The notes under the pieces: generated by a model
Database searches by the model: none
What the model saw: only the letters and a program-made list of their open reading frames with translations
What the model was told of the DNA's origin: nothing
Program-made: the position numbers and the translations under genes
Assembly: GCA_008360955.1 (NCBI GenBank)
Contig: LUCM01009096.1
Span: 658,736 to 722,735, forward strand
Reading direction: 5' to 3'
Source of the DNA: Fasciolopsis buskii
Lineage: Eukaryota > Platyhelminthes > Trematoda > Plagiorchiida > Fasciolidae
DNA: 64,000 nucleotides
Shown here: in pieces, positions 1 through 10,114 of the stretch
Layout of the letters: each line of letters starts with the position of its first letter
Numbering within the stretch: the first letter of the stretch is position 1

Positions 1-356
1 GCGGGATGTGAAAATGTACAGCGAACTTAGGTAAAGTAGGTGTCTCACGCCTTCGTGGTTGGGAACCGAAAGACTCGTCAACCAGCTGCTTGGAGACACT
101 GAATGATATGGCAGTGAACCGTGAACAGTGGCGATCGTGTTGTCATTTTCTATGGAATCAGAATGATTGAAGGAGTGTGTTTGTACAATTAGATTGCGTC
201 CCGTGTGTTGGTTGAAGCAGCGTCTTATCTTTCCTACCGGTGTAGGTCTAATCACTGTTCCTCTTAGATATTCATTGCTTTCATAGAAAAATGTAACCTT
301 GGGAAAAAGACAGTGAGGCCTGCCTTGCTGTTCAAGGCTGAACGGTGATGATGATG
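1..356 (+). mobile_element. 3' end of an RTE-like non-LTR retrotransposon (LINE fragment)
   Basis: The sequence matches, with scattered substitutions, the 3' end of the better preserved copy at 19596-20916. It covers the last codons of the reverse transcriptase ORF, the 3' untranslated region and the terminal GATGATGATG tract. The coding part is damaged, so this is a dead remnant. It is cut by the window edge, so its 5' extent is unknown. The microsatellite-like 3' end is typical of RTE-type LINEs. Confidence 0.75.
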
Positions 357-360
357 ACTT

Positions 361-454
361 CTGTTAGCTCAGAGGTCACAGCTTCAAATCCCAGACCCGC
401 CAGTTACCTTGGTCGTTAAAGACGATTCCCTGCCGCCCTGTTGGTTACCACACC
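361..454 (+). repeat. SINE-like dispersed repeat, copy 1
   Basis: This stretch shares a block with 27440-27565: a tRNA B-box-like CAAATCC segment followed later by CCCTGYTGGTTACCACACC. It sits directly after the LINE tail. A tRNA-derived SINE is the simplest reading, but the A-box half is poor here. Confidence 0.35.
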
Positions 455-3070
455 ACACTCAGAGATTTCACGTAGCCCTACGCTTTACAACGCCTCAAAA
501 CAGACTGAACTTTAAAGCGGTCAGATGCACACACCCCACAGCATTCATGCTAACTACAAAGGAACTGAGTTTAGTTTACTCAATTACTTCGGTCGTCACA
601 GTTGCGAAATTAATAAGAGAAGACGGACCTAATATGAGTGATACAGGTGCAACCCGAGACCTAAGGGATGTACTCATAAAAACTTGCTTGCTGGCCGCGT
701 TAATCGGGTTCATCACGGTAATGGGAGAAATTGAATAACTGCTAACATTTGGACATGGAATTCGTTTGTTCATCAAAGTTACAATCGATTCTGTTGAAAT
801 TCAATCAATGTTGCCAAACAGGCCAAAAACAGAGCGTTCATTGGCATCAGTGTGCGCGCAGTATTACTCGTAAGAATATCATATCACTCATGGTCGCCAC
901 AGACTGCAGGATACGTGGGACCAGCCGTCAGTTTTTCGACCGATTAAATTCACACAGGCGATAAGCGACGAGGAATCTACTGGACATCAACGCAGACCGA
1001 GTCTGTTGAAGCAGGCGGCTTCGCAAGACAGGTAGAACCTGGATAAATTTTAGCCATCCACCAAATGACGTAGAAAACCACAGCCATTCAACCTAGTTAA
1101 GTCGGAAATGTCGAGATTGTGCTCTGGGATTTAAGAGAACCACATGAAGGGCAAGTGCAAAATACGGAGTAATATTGACGTGCTACCGCTTGCAGACGAT
1201 CGCACTTGAAATTGCATTCTAACACAATTAATGACTTTGTCAGGTAAGAAACTTTTATTTATCTTTTTAAAGACAGACTTGAAGTATGAGTGCAGTAGAG
1301 GGAGCATGCCCTGTAGATCACTACAGGGGTGGCAGTAACCGATAAACGCGGCCTTGTAATTTAGAGTGGCACCGAACCACATAAGACTCCATGGAAAATG
1401 GAACACATGAAATGCAAGGGTGTTAATATTTGGCGTTTTGTGTCAATGATCATAACTCATCCGCATGGAATACCCAGAGTCAACGCACTGCTCAAACAGT
1501 AGTTTGATTCCTGAAATCACATTTTACCTCTCGCCAAGTTATCAACGATGTCACTGACTAAACAGGTGATCATAGCGGACGAACATCAGTTAAAATCGGG
1601 AGTGATTCAAGCGTCCACTACTCCCCAAAGGCGAACAATATAATTGTTTATTATAAAAAAACATTATATATCATGCATGCCTTAGGATGTGATGTTCCAA
1701 AGATCAATTGACAAAAAAGACATTGTCTTTTTAAAGTACTACAGTAATACTTATTGTTATCGTTAAATGGATTAGTAAACCAGGTTTAAAGAGCTCATTT
1801 TAACCCGGAATGCAACCAATACACCGTTTTGCTGTCTGAAAAGAACAACTCTCATTAACAAAACCTCACTGTAGCAGTTGGAAGGGACTACGAACGCAAG
1901 ACCGAACCTAGACTTCATGATGGTTATATATTGTTTCACAGAATGAGTGAATTAGTAAGGCTAATTCAATCACCGAAGCTCAAAGTGCATAGGGGCCGGT
2001 GGAGAAAGAAAAGAAAAGCGGAAATTATTACGGCTGACAGACGTAGATGGAAAACTCGAGCGTTGGCAAGCATTGCATCAAATGCGAAGAAGGGGTACCG
2101 GTTCAGTGATTTATACGTTTCTGGCAAACAAACACAAAACAAAGAAAGCGAGAGAATTGTGTACGAATCGCAAGGGTGTTATCGTATGCCTATATATTTC
2201 AATTCGGGAACCACTTGGCATTTTCGGATAATCCTGCGGACATAATAGAAAAGGTCGAGAAAAAAAACAGAGAACGGCATTTTCCGGGAAATAAGAAGCA
2301 GAAAGAAGGAGCAAAGTGGAGTCATGGAACAAGGTGGCTTAAATTAGGACAACCGAACATTAGTTCTATTCTGCAATAAGCGACCGAACGCGTAGCAACT
2401 GTTAGGATCTTGTCAAAAAACATACACTTTAAAGGTCAGCCGAGATGTGCAACAGGTTGGTAATTTTCCACCCGTTGACTGAATCCGGTGTATGTTACCG
2501 CTTCTGATTAACAGAACACCTGCTCCATTCGTTAATATGAAAAAAAACTAGACCTAACTTACGGAAATCAAACTCAAACGGTGCTGTCCGTAGTTTTACT
2601 CGCAATATCACGCATCATGGAACCATAAAAAGCTTAAACAAGGACGGCAAAAATTATCGACACGTTAATCAGGCCCGATGTTTTATGTCTGAGCAAAGTA
2701 TGGTAATTATTGATCTTATAATATAGCTTTTTACTGGTACCACACAAGGACAACTGATATAAACATAGTAAATGAAATATGCTGAGCCGAACTCGATGTT
2801 TACTACTTCTTCCAGGAACTGAGCCGCAAAGAGATGGCGGTGATGCCGAAGACTTCGTGGATCTTCGCTTGGTAAGCATGCTCCCCATAAAAAAGCAACA
2901 CAATATAATTCAAGGTGGCGAATGTGATCTGCCAACAAATAAGGCCATTTTCCTTTGCCCTGTTGCATTTCGACAAATCTTCTCAGAGGAAGAGAATGGC
3001 CAAATGACGGTCTTCGTTTGGCTCATTCATATGCCTTGCAGGATGCGTTCGGTTTTTCAAAGGCTAGAAG
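455..3070. other. Intergenic or intronic DNA without a recognised gene
   Basis: No conserved exon, RNA gene or transposon domain was recognised. A basic 104-residue open frame at 1931-2245 (+) is unsupported by any family resemblance and has no visible splice context. Confidence 0.5.
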
Positions 3071-3081
3071 TGCAATCTTGA

Positions 3082-3115
<34 letters not shown>

Positions 3116-3124
3116 ATATATATG

Positions 3125-3470
3125 CATGAATGGACTAAATTTGCCCGGACGCACACGACCGGTTTAGTGACGACTGCCGCTCTTCAGGTATGTACATTCT
3201 CTTGTCCAAACATCCGTAAACTTGCAAACTCCGAATTTCTGTTTCATCACAGTCTAATTTGTGGTACCAGCAGTGTGTATGACAGCTAGTTGCTGAAGAG
3301 TCCACAGAAGAACCACAACTGTGATTCGGTGAGAATTTTTTGTCTTGACAAATTGGATAAAGGGGACTAGGTGCTTAAAATTTCGCAAACAAAGGAACAC
3401 CGACAGCGTCGTTCGATCACTGGACCTATTGGTAACACGGTGTTGCAAGACAACAGTAGAGAAAGTCCAT
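3125..3470 (-). repeat. Left terminal repeat of the Penelope-like element, diverged hammerhead motif
   Basis: It aligns by eye with the 307-bp array unit: GCCCGG, GCACACGACCGG, TTCAGGTATG, GAGTCCACAGAAGAA and CACAACTGTGATTCG occur in the same order. On the minus strand the ribozyme core reads CTGAAGA, but the GAAA core box has become TAAA, and the outer base of stem I is unpaired. Self-cleavage is therefore unlikely in this copy. Confidence 0.65.
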
Positions 3471-4646
3471 GTCTTCTTTTATGGGGAGTGCATTTCACCC
3501 CATCGTTTTCCATGTCGATTCACGAACCTTTGTCCAAGGAAAGGTTGCCAAAAAGTAACATGAACCTCGTTAGAATTACAAATGCCTGGATAGAATCATC
3601 ATGTGAAAAGTTGCGCAACTTCATCGAACCACGGCAACGTTTTGCAGCTGTCTTGACACGTTGACATTTACAGAGAAATGGCCAGAAAAATCGGATCAAA
3701 AACAATGAAAAGCCCGAGAGGAAGCACAAAAAACCCATGGAAATTCGCATATCCGCAATCTTGTCGATTGATAACGGCGCAGCAGTAGGTGCTTGCGCTG
3801 GGGTTTAAATTTAACCGGTCTCCAAGACAAGTGAACCGGCCACAAACAGGTGTACAGTCTGAGAATCCCTGTGACTAAATTAGGGATCTCATTCTTACAT
3901 TTTTCGACAAACCTGGTCGATTCAAGGCTAAACTAGCAGACATTTCGGGGCAATGCCTTTCTGTTCCCATACGTGAATGGTGTTGTCTATCGCCAAAACA
4001 TAGAAAGACTATCAAAGTACTCAAACAGATAGAGATAGATTTATCTCCAATAGGATAAAGGATCAAGCACGGTAACCATAGAAAAGAAAGAATACATGGA
4101 AAAATTGAATAAACTACCGGACAATGTACTCAGGCAAACAAATTCCGGGTGGAGAAACAAACAACAAGACAGCTTCAAGTTCTAATCCTACATGGTTTTA
4201 TACCGAAAAATTGTATAACAAGTTAAAGCCAATCGGAACACAAACGCATTTCTTACGGGGGTTACCGAAAATTCCCAAATCTGGAGATCCATTGAGACCC
4301 ATTTTCGGTACACAAAACTCAGCATATCACAAGACTGGTGGATGGCTTGGGGATATACTTGCCCCCGTTTGAACCAGATAACATCTTTTATCTAAAAAAT
4401 TCATTTGAACTCTCTGATTTGCTCAACGGGGTCTTAGTGCGTTCCATCAAAATGCACTCATTTGATGTTGACTAACATTTTATAAAAATTCCTCTTTGCG
4501 AAACATTTGCTTTTTTATGTGATTTTATTTCCTCACACAACTTTCGTCTACCCATTCCCGTCGAGTACATTAGGGACTTTATTCTTTTACACACCGAGAA
4601 CATTCATTTTAATTTTGAGGTGAAAGGATGGTGTGGCCATGGGAAG

Positions 4647-4719
4647 TCCCGCGTGGTCAAGCGGTTAGGATTCTTAGCTTTAACCCAGGCGGCCAGGGGC
4701 TCGACTCCCGGCGCGGGAG
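4647..4719 (+). tRNA. tRNA-Glu-like sequence (pseudogene), anticodon position reads TTA
   Basis: A perfect 7-bp acceptor stem pairs TCCCGCG (4647-4653) with CGCGGGA (4712-4718). The D arm GTCAAGCGGTTAGGAT and the anticodon 3' side CCCAGGCGGC resemble eukaryotic tRNA-Glu(UUC). The anticodon loop is CTTTAAC, so the anticodon position is TTA rather than TTC. The anticodon stem has mismatches and the T arm has one extra base. It interrupts the Penelope RT at motif B. I read it as a tRNA pseudogene or the head of a tRNA-derived SINE, not a functional suppressor tRNA. Confidence 0.6.
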
Positions 4720-4730
4720 TCCCATTTTGG

Positions 4731-4798
4731 CCGGCGGTGGTCAAGCGGAAAAGGTCGTGGCGTTTGGACGTGACGGGTTCGAGTCCTCCCACCGCCGG
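4731..4798 (+). repeat. Second tRNA-like segment inside the same insertion
   Basis: A perfect 10-bp inverted repeat, CCGGCGGTGG (4731-4740) and CCACCGCCGG (4789-4798), encloses a D-arm-like GTCAAGCGG and a B-box-like GGGTTCGAGTCC. The intervening anticodon arm does not fold well and the unit is short, so this is a tRNA-derived relic. Confidence 0.45.
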
Positions 4799-5394
4799 TC
4801 AACTTCTTCACCTGGCAGCCCCTTGTTGGCCGCGGCCCCCATCCTAAAAATGATGTATACTTTCGTTTCATTAATAAAGGAAGTAAATGATAAAAAAATA
4901 GAAGAACGTCCGTTCGACCCGATCTTCCAGAACGGATTTTTAGTTATGATGGAATAAAGATTCTTTGATAATATTTTGAAATTCCTTTGTTACAGATGCC
5001 ACTTTGACAACATTTTCATTGTTTTCTGAGGAACAACATTTTATCCCTTTAATCAACATTGAATTCTATAAATCCCAACCTTTTGGTTTCTCACAAAGAG
5101 TAAAAAGATAACCGTTTACCATTTTTAGATATTTTACTAACTAGGGGTCCCGACGGAACGTTGTAACGCATCATCTACCGTAAAGCCACTTAGGGTGGAC
5201 GGTAGTTACAATTCTTCAGTTTCGCGCCAGTGGCAATAAAAGCGGAGACTAGTTCGAATTCCCCTATACGGAGTGGGGAAACTCTGCACTCACGATCAAG
5301 TATAAAGAGGAGAGCCCATAAAACGGACGTAGTTAGCCAATGATTATCCTGAAGATTTCACCGAACAGCATCGGAGGCAGAGGAAGCCATGCAA

Positions 5395-5948
5395 AAAACC
5401 GATCATCGTAGAAAAAAAGCAAGTTGTATTTCTCTGCCATTTGGAGGTAGCTAATCATCTAAACAAAGCAACAGAAATCTTAAATCGGTCATCAGACACG
5501 CATTCAGCAGCGAGCACTGTTCCGCTCAAGCTGTCTTGTTGACCCCAAGTTGTCTCGCACGTTGTTTATCAGTTCACCTGCAATTACAGTGATGCAGACA
5601 TTAGAAAAAACAGAACCCTGCTTGACTCAACGAGTGTCACAGCGCATACCGAAATGGTTGTCAAAATCGACGACGCGATCCTCTGGGACCTCGCGTACCG
5701 ATGCAAAACTTCCGACGTCTTCGATCGCGAAGCATGAGGTCGCAGCAGGCCACAAAGTTGACATAAACCAATGTCATAAAGTACTAACAATCAATACAAA
5801 CCCAAAACTGCTGCATTCAGTGAGGCTACGCTTACCATCACGCATCGGCAGGCATTTTGTGCACAGAATCGGTTGGCCCCGAGTATTAGTCCATCCTAAG
5901 ATTAACCCGCATGATATTCTACCGCTTGTCAATCCATTTTATCGGTAA
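5395..5948 (+). pseudogene. Penelope linker and GIY-YIG-type endonuclease domain, broken
   Basis: The linker carries CISLPF at about 5425-5445. An open frame from 5550 to 5948 then contains RVSQRIPKWL and SSIAKHEVAAGHKVD. These correspond to the conserved R..EHIPKWL and SSIAKH...GH blocks of Penelope-type GIY-YIG endonucleases. The expected YIG element just before is frame-damaged. This domain nicks target DNA for reverse transcription in intact elements. It lies downstream of the RT in the same orientation, which is the standard Penelope order. Confidence 0.7.
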
Positions 5949-5959
5949 TTGTAAACGTG

Positions 5960-6425
5960 AAACCTCCCACCTAGCTCAATCAACTGCATTTTTCACAATC
6001 TGTTGTGTAAAAAGTATACTATTTTAAGTTCGAGATAGAAAAGAGCAAACAAAACCCTCGCGTCCAGTGACATCTTTGTCCTGGCAAATTCTTTATCAAC
6101 TGGGCCGAGCAAACCTTAGGAATGAGGGGAAAATGCCACCAGAAGAGATATAAATGGATGTTTGGACAACAGAGCACCGGGTACGAATATCCGACGAGAG
6201 GAAACAACCGCGAAAGCAGTCGCGTGCTTCCAGCGAAATTTCATTCACTCATCCAAGTACTACTTATATTCTGGTGGGATTCTATCATCGTTTCTAGGGT
6301 TGGGTCATCCAAAATGACAAAGAATTATGAACGAACCACACCCATGATTCTTCTATGGACCCTTAGGACCGAGGGTTTAGGTGCACACTCCTGACGCTAC
6401 GAATTAGATTTTGGTGGTATATATC
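5960..6425 (+). repeat. Right terminal repeat of the Penelope-like element, diverged hammerhead motif
   Basis: The part at 6060-6140 matches the array unit in its written orientation (GGGCCGAG, ACCTTAGGAATGAGG). From about 6150 to 6420 the sequence matches the reverse complement of the unit, so there is an inverted junction at about 6145. On the plus strand 6185-6227 has the hammerhead layout with GAAA intact (6212-6215) and GTC before the expected cleavage point (after 6221). The CTGANGA box is CCGACGA, and stem I has mismatches. Confidence 0.65.
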
Positions 6426-6470
6426 CACTATATATATATATATATATGTATATTATATATATATATAACT

Positions 6471-7631
6471 AATGATCCAGCGCAGTAGATGACAAGGCCC
6501 CACTGAGCCGAAACTCCCAGTCATCCGGTGCACGTCTCCTTCTCGAACTGGCCACACACAAAGCAACATCGAATTAACTGCCGCGTTGTACACTCGACCG
6601 TTCAAGAAAAGCCTGACGTCGCGACAGCGTCATAGGTATCGCAGGTAGGCAAAGACCAGATGAGCCTTAGAGATGCGTAGCGAGATACCATTGCAGACAT
6701 TCCGACCGGCAAAAATGCAACTTACCAGGTATATAAAACTTCTCGTTACTTTCAGACGTTTCTCACAAAGAGTGACTGGTTATGATAAAATTATCGCCAT
6801 CATCATCATAATCTCGTTATTTTCTTGCAGATAGGCCAATGACCATAATTCGTTATGTTTTACCCAGTTTAACAATATCAGTAGGATGAGCACAAGGCAG
6901 AAGTTCCGCATTAATGTAGAAAATAAATTGAATGCCGAAACACCAAGAACAAAAGGGATGACTCTGAGAAGTGTGAAATAAATATAGAGAGCCCAGGTGA
7001 TCGTTTCATTTTGCTTGGTTAGAAAATGACAGATCATGGTCAACCTCATCTGAAACCAATAAATCCAGCTTTCCACTACTACTCCTTACAAGGCAGGTGT
7101 AAAACCGACGTATGGGAAAAACGAGAATCAAATAGAATCCGCAACGGGACGAATAGAAGCCAATCAAACAAAAAATCATACATACTGTTAACGCTACCCG
7201 GCTTAAAGTTTTCAATCAAACAACAGACTGACGCCGTCGAAACCAACATCGGATTTTGACAAAAAGTCTACGGAACAAGCATCGGATGTCGTTCGTTGAT
7301 TACGATTCAGTTACCAGATAGGCTTGGTTTGGTTTAAGCCAGTCTGTATTTTTTTTTGTCTCCATATCTTTCAGTTTCCCTTTCCAACCCCGCCCGCAAG
7401 GCAGACGAAAACAACTCAGTAAAAACAGCTGTAGAAACGAACGGAAACCAACTAGGACGCTGGACACGGTTAACGGACAGCTGCTTAGAGACTGGTCTCA
7501 AGCGATCGAACACAAATGATAGCTCCGAACGGGACCAAGGAAAAAATCACCTACGGTTCTTATTCCGTTATATGCCTGAAAATAGAGAAAAACGACCGAA
7601 CATCCACATCAGAAAGCTGAGCCAAACTCAC
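6471..7631. other. Non-coding stretch, probably CCDC102 intron
   Basis: No exon or domain was recognised. The preceding CCDC102 exon ends in a canonical donor, so the gene should continue on the minus strand toward lower coordinates, but I could not identify the next exon. Confidence 0.4.
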
Positions 7632-7830
7632 GGGAGAATTCGGTGGCCATTGTACTTGTGTCCGAGAGCAGTTTTTCCTTAGAAATATTTCGTGAAGCCG
7701 AATGAAGCAGACCTTCTTCCAGTGATCGTCTTTTGATACGACTGTTCTCCAATTTGAGCAATCGATTCTCACAGGATAATTTCTCACATCGAGCCCATTG
7801 CTCCGTGTTCAAATCTAGCATGCGTCGGAG
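7632..7830 (-). CDS. CCDC102: CCDC102-type coiled-coil protein, exon 4 of those visible
   Basis: Minus-strand exon with a pyrimidine-rich acceptor ending CTTTCTGCCAG before 7830 and a donor GTGAGT after 7632. It encodes 66 codons plus one base, starting LRRMLDLNTEQWARCEK. The polar, heptad-like sequence rich in Leu, Arg and Glu suits coiled coil. The LDLNTEQWARCEK block resembles the L.L.....W...E segment of CCDC102 proteins downstream of the MRWWSDCTA region. It starts in phase 0, matching the preceding exon. The exon ends in phase 1, so at least one more exon is needed. Confidence 0.6.
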
Positions 7831-10027
7831 CTGGCAGAAAGTAGAAACCAGTTCGGGAATTTTTACTTTTGAGGTGGCGTTGCAAATGAATCTAGTCGAA
7901 AATGGGTCAGTGAGAAATAAGGGAATTTCAAAACTCTACAGAGTACTAGTTGAACATCTATCCATTAAAATGTACGAGCTTGGAAAGTTTCCACCGGATG
8001 AACATATGGTAATGTGGAACGGATGCCGACGAGTGACTCGTAAATCCAACCGTGTGCACGAACGAGATACGATGACAAAACGATGACAAGAGAGGACAGA
8101 CTCTGGTCTGGACGACACCGGTGTTCCAACATTTTGCGTTCGATTCCTTAATTCCTCCACTAACGATAAGCAATGGAAGGGGACCGAGACCGATTCAGAA
8201 CTGCCAACTGTAGAGGTGCAAATTGCACGATTGTGTAAGTGAAGAGATTTCTCTGGATGTAGAAGGGCAAAAAATGAAACGTGGTAACTAAACTGGCCCA
8301 AACGGTACGATAAGTTGGATCTTTGACTTCCAAAGTGACCTCAAGTTAACAACATATTCAGTCAAGAGAAATTTACGTGGTCAAAGTACGGATCAAAATT
8401 TCATCCAACTTCTGAAAAGTGCCCGACGGACGGACATCGCATGAAAGAAATATTGTCATCGAGTGATGACAATTTATGGTTTGAAAAGCAGACATTTTTA
8501 ACTTTTAAAATATACCAGCCTAATGCACCAGTAAAACCGATTCTCTTTCGACCACAATCGGTGCTTGTCTGCATAACCCGTTGACAACATACAACTACTC
8601 TGGACAGGCAATGATTCAGGTTCCCATCAGCGAATTTTGTCCGGACTTCTCTCGTCACAAGCGCACATACATTCTGAAATGTAGGATGCACAGAAAGAAG
8701 ACATTTCCGTTTACTATTAACTAGTGCACGAAATATCGACCCATCCGATGTGACTGATGTCCCACTTCATGTCTCGAACGCTACTAGTGCAATGTCGTGT
8801 GCAAACTTCACGTCGCAGCAGGGCGAGTGATTTTGCCATGTATACTTTAATAATCGACCGCATTAGATGCTGAGGGAATTCAGTGTACCCTATAATCGCA
8901 CTGTTTACGTTGCCAGGTCTCTCAACTGATGACCACCGACCCGAGTCACGTGCCCTCGCGAAAGTTACCGCTGGGGAATCCGATCGTATTTAGGAATACA
9001 AAAAGCCACGAGGATATCGAAATATCGTCAAATCTCAGAATGTAAGTTAAACAAAGACCATATCCCGTTCCCCGTTAAGACAAATTGACCAAGGATGATT
9101 CCGTCTAATTCTGTTGCATGCTTGATGCAAGAGTGCAAAAGAATATATTTTTGCTTTGTTTTCCGTTTCCCACTTTGACTTTATGCCGGTGGCGCAGATA
9201 GAACTTCATTCTGATGGATAACGGCTTAACTCTGTCGTTCAATAGTCATCAAGTCAACAAAAAATGACTTCCTCACAATCAAATCACGGTTACTCGATTT
9301 ATGTCCCCAATTTATTCGGATTTTTTGTGTCCTTTCCATAATAAACCCAATGATTGAATCGAATGATCGCCATATTGATCAGAAGTCTGCTGAACTAGAC
9401 TGATGATTTCTAAATTGGAGTTTATTAGCCAGGCGCAGCAGCACATATACAAGTTAATGGTACATAAATTTCCGATGTGCCGAGTAAAGACAGTGAAATC
9501 CGGATAAGATAGGTCGTGGGCGGTTTCATTTTGAAATGCGTTGTGAATACTATTAGGGAGGATACCACGCATAGTATAGTGTACTGTATGTATAATCAAA
9601 AGTGAACAGTGCCTCACAATTAGTCATTAGCCAATTGAGGGTAAAGCCAAGCTGACCCCGAGTATAGCTGCTAATGATTCTTAGTTAGTTCAGATTCTTT
9701 TTTTTCTTGTACTGAATGAACTGAATACTTACCACCACAAGGGGAATTTGAATTAAGCTTCATACGTAGCCGAAAGTTTTCCTCGTTCTTGTTTTCTTTT
9801 TTGTATTTTCTGCGCGCACAGTTTGAAGGACTGACGAATATATTAGCTTCCGAAACCGATGCAGTCTTACAAAGTAATATATTCCTACCCTAATGCGGCA
9901 TTTTCCACCTGTCATTGAGATTCAGATGCGAACGGTAATTAACTAAGCAAACTGCGAAGGCGAGAGCACAATTCTGTTTGTAAGCGAGATGAACTAGAAA
10001 CAGCCGAGAAGAAGTAGATGAACTTAC
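7831..10027 (-). other. CCDC102 intron
   Basis: 2,197 bp between matching donor and acceptor. The plus strand is A-rich here, so the transcribed sense is T-rich. No recognised insertion. Open frames at 7936-8301 and 8401-8691 (-) show no family resemblance. Confidence 0.55.
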
Positions 10028-10114
10028 TTCTTGAGTGAGAAATTCGCATTGCTCCTTCCACCACTGAATCAGGCAGTTCGGATCGGGACTAGAATCCGGA
10101 TCACCACTGTCCGT
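10028..10114 (-). CDS. CCDC102: CCDC102-type coiled-coil protein, exon 3 of those visible
   Basis: A 29-codon minus-strand exon, with acceptor ACACATTTCAG before 10114 and donor GTAAGT (plus strand ACTTAC at 10022-10027). It encodes TDSGDPDSSPDPNCLIQWWK and a further nine residues ending LTQE. Both borders are phase 0, which fits the neighbours at 12632 and 7830. The residues themselves are not conserved enough to identify the family; the assignment rests on strand, splice sites and phase. Confidence 0.6.

Larger units (their letters stand above)
4060..5230 (+). pseudogene. Penelope-type reverse transcriptase, broken
   Basis: The longest open piece (4124-4372, 82 aa) contains GLPKIPKSGDPLRPIF, matching the Penelope RT signature GLPK.HK....RPI. 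Just upstream DKGSSTVTIEKKEY fits the preceding conserved block. Downstream, one frame carries HSFDVD, a stop, then IPLCET (catalytic motif A with its aspartate). A shift to another frame gives GVAMGSP (motif B) at about 4635-4650. After a tRNA-like insertion the frame resumes, and at about 4990-5030 the motif C region reads RCHFDNIFIVF, where the usual YVDD has decayed to HFDN. In-frame stops, frameshifts and the catalytic substitution mean no active enzyme. Confidence 0.75.
3077..6470 (+). mobile_element. Degraded Penelope-like element with inverted, hammerhead-related ends
   Basis: Between two TA-rich tracts (3080-3122 and 6430-6470) lies a plus-strand coding remnant. It shows the Penelope-like order: N-terminal region (about 3480-4060), RT (about 4060-5230), the linker with CISLPF (about 5420), and a GIY-YIG-type endonuclease region (about 5550-5905). 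The left end carries a hammerhead-like core on the minus strand (about 3145-3200). The right end carries one on the plus strand (about 6185-6227). The termini are therefore inverted copies of the repeat that forms the tandem array at 31305-33233. Several stops, frameshifts and a tRNA-like insertion show it is inactive. Confidence 0.75.

Noticed and set aside
2634..2968. Overlapping open frames on both strands near 2.6-3.0 kb
   Set aside because: No family resemblance, no splice context and mutual overlap suggest chance.
7936..8301. A 121-codon minus-strand open frame in the CCDC102 intron
   Set aside because: Composition rich in Ser, Cys and His with no recognisable family; it lies between two well-supported splice sites.
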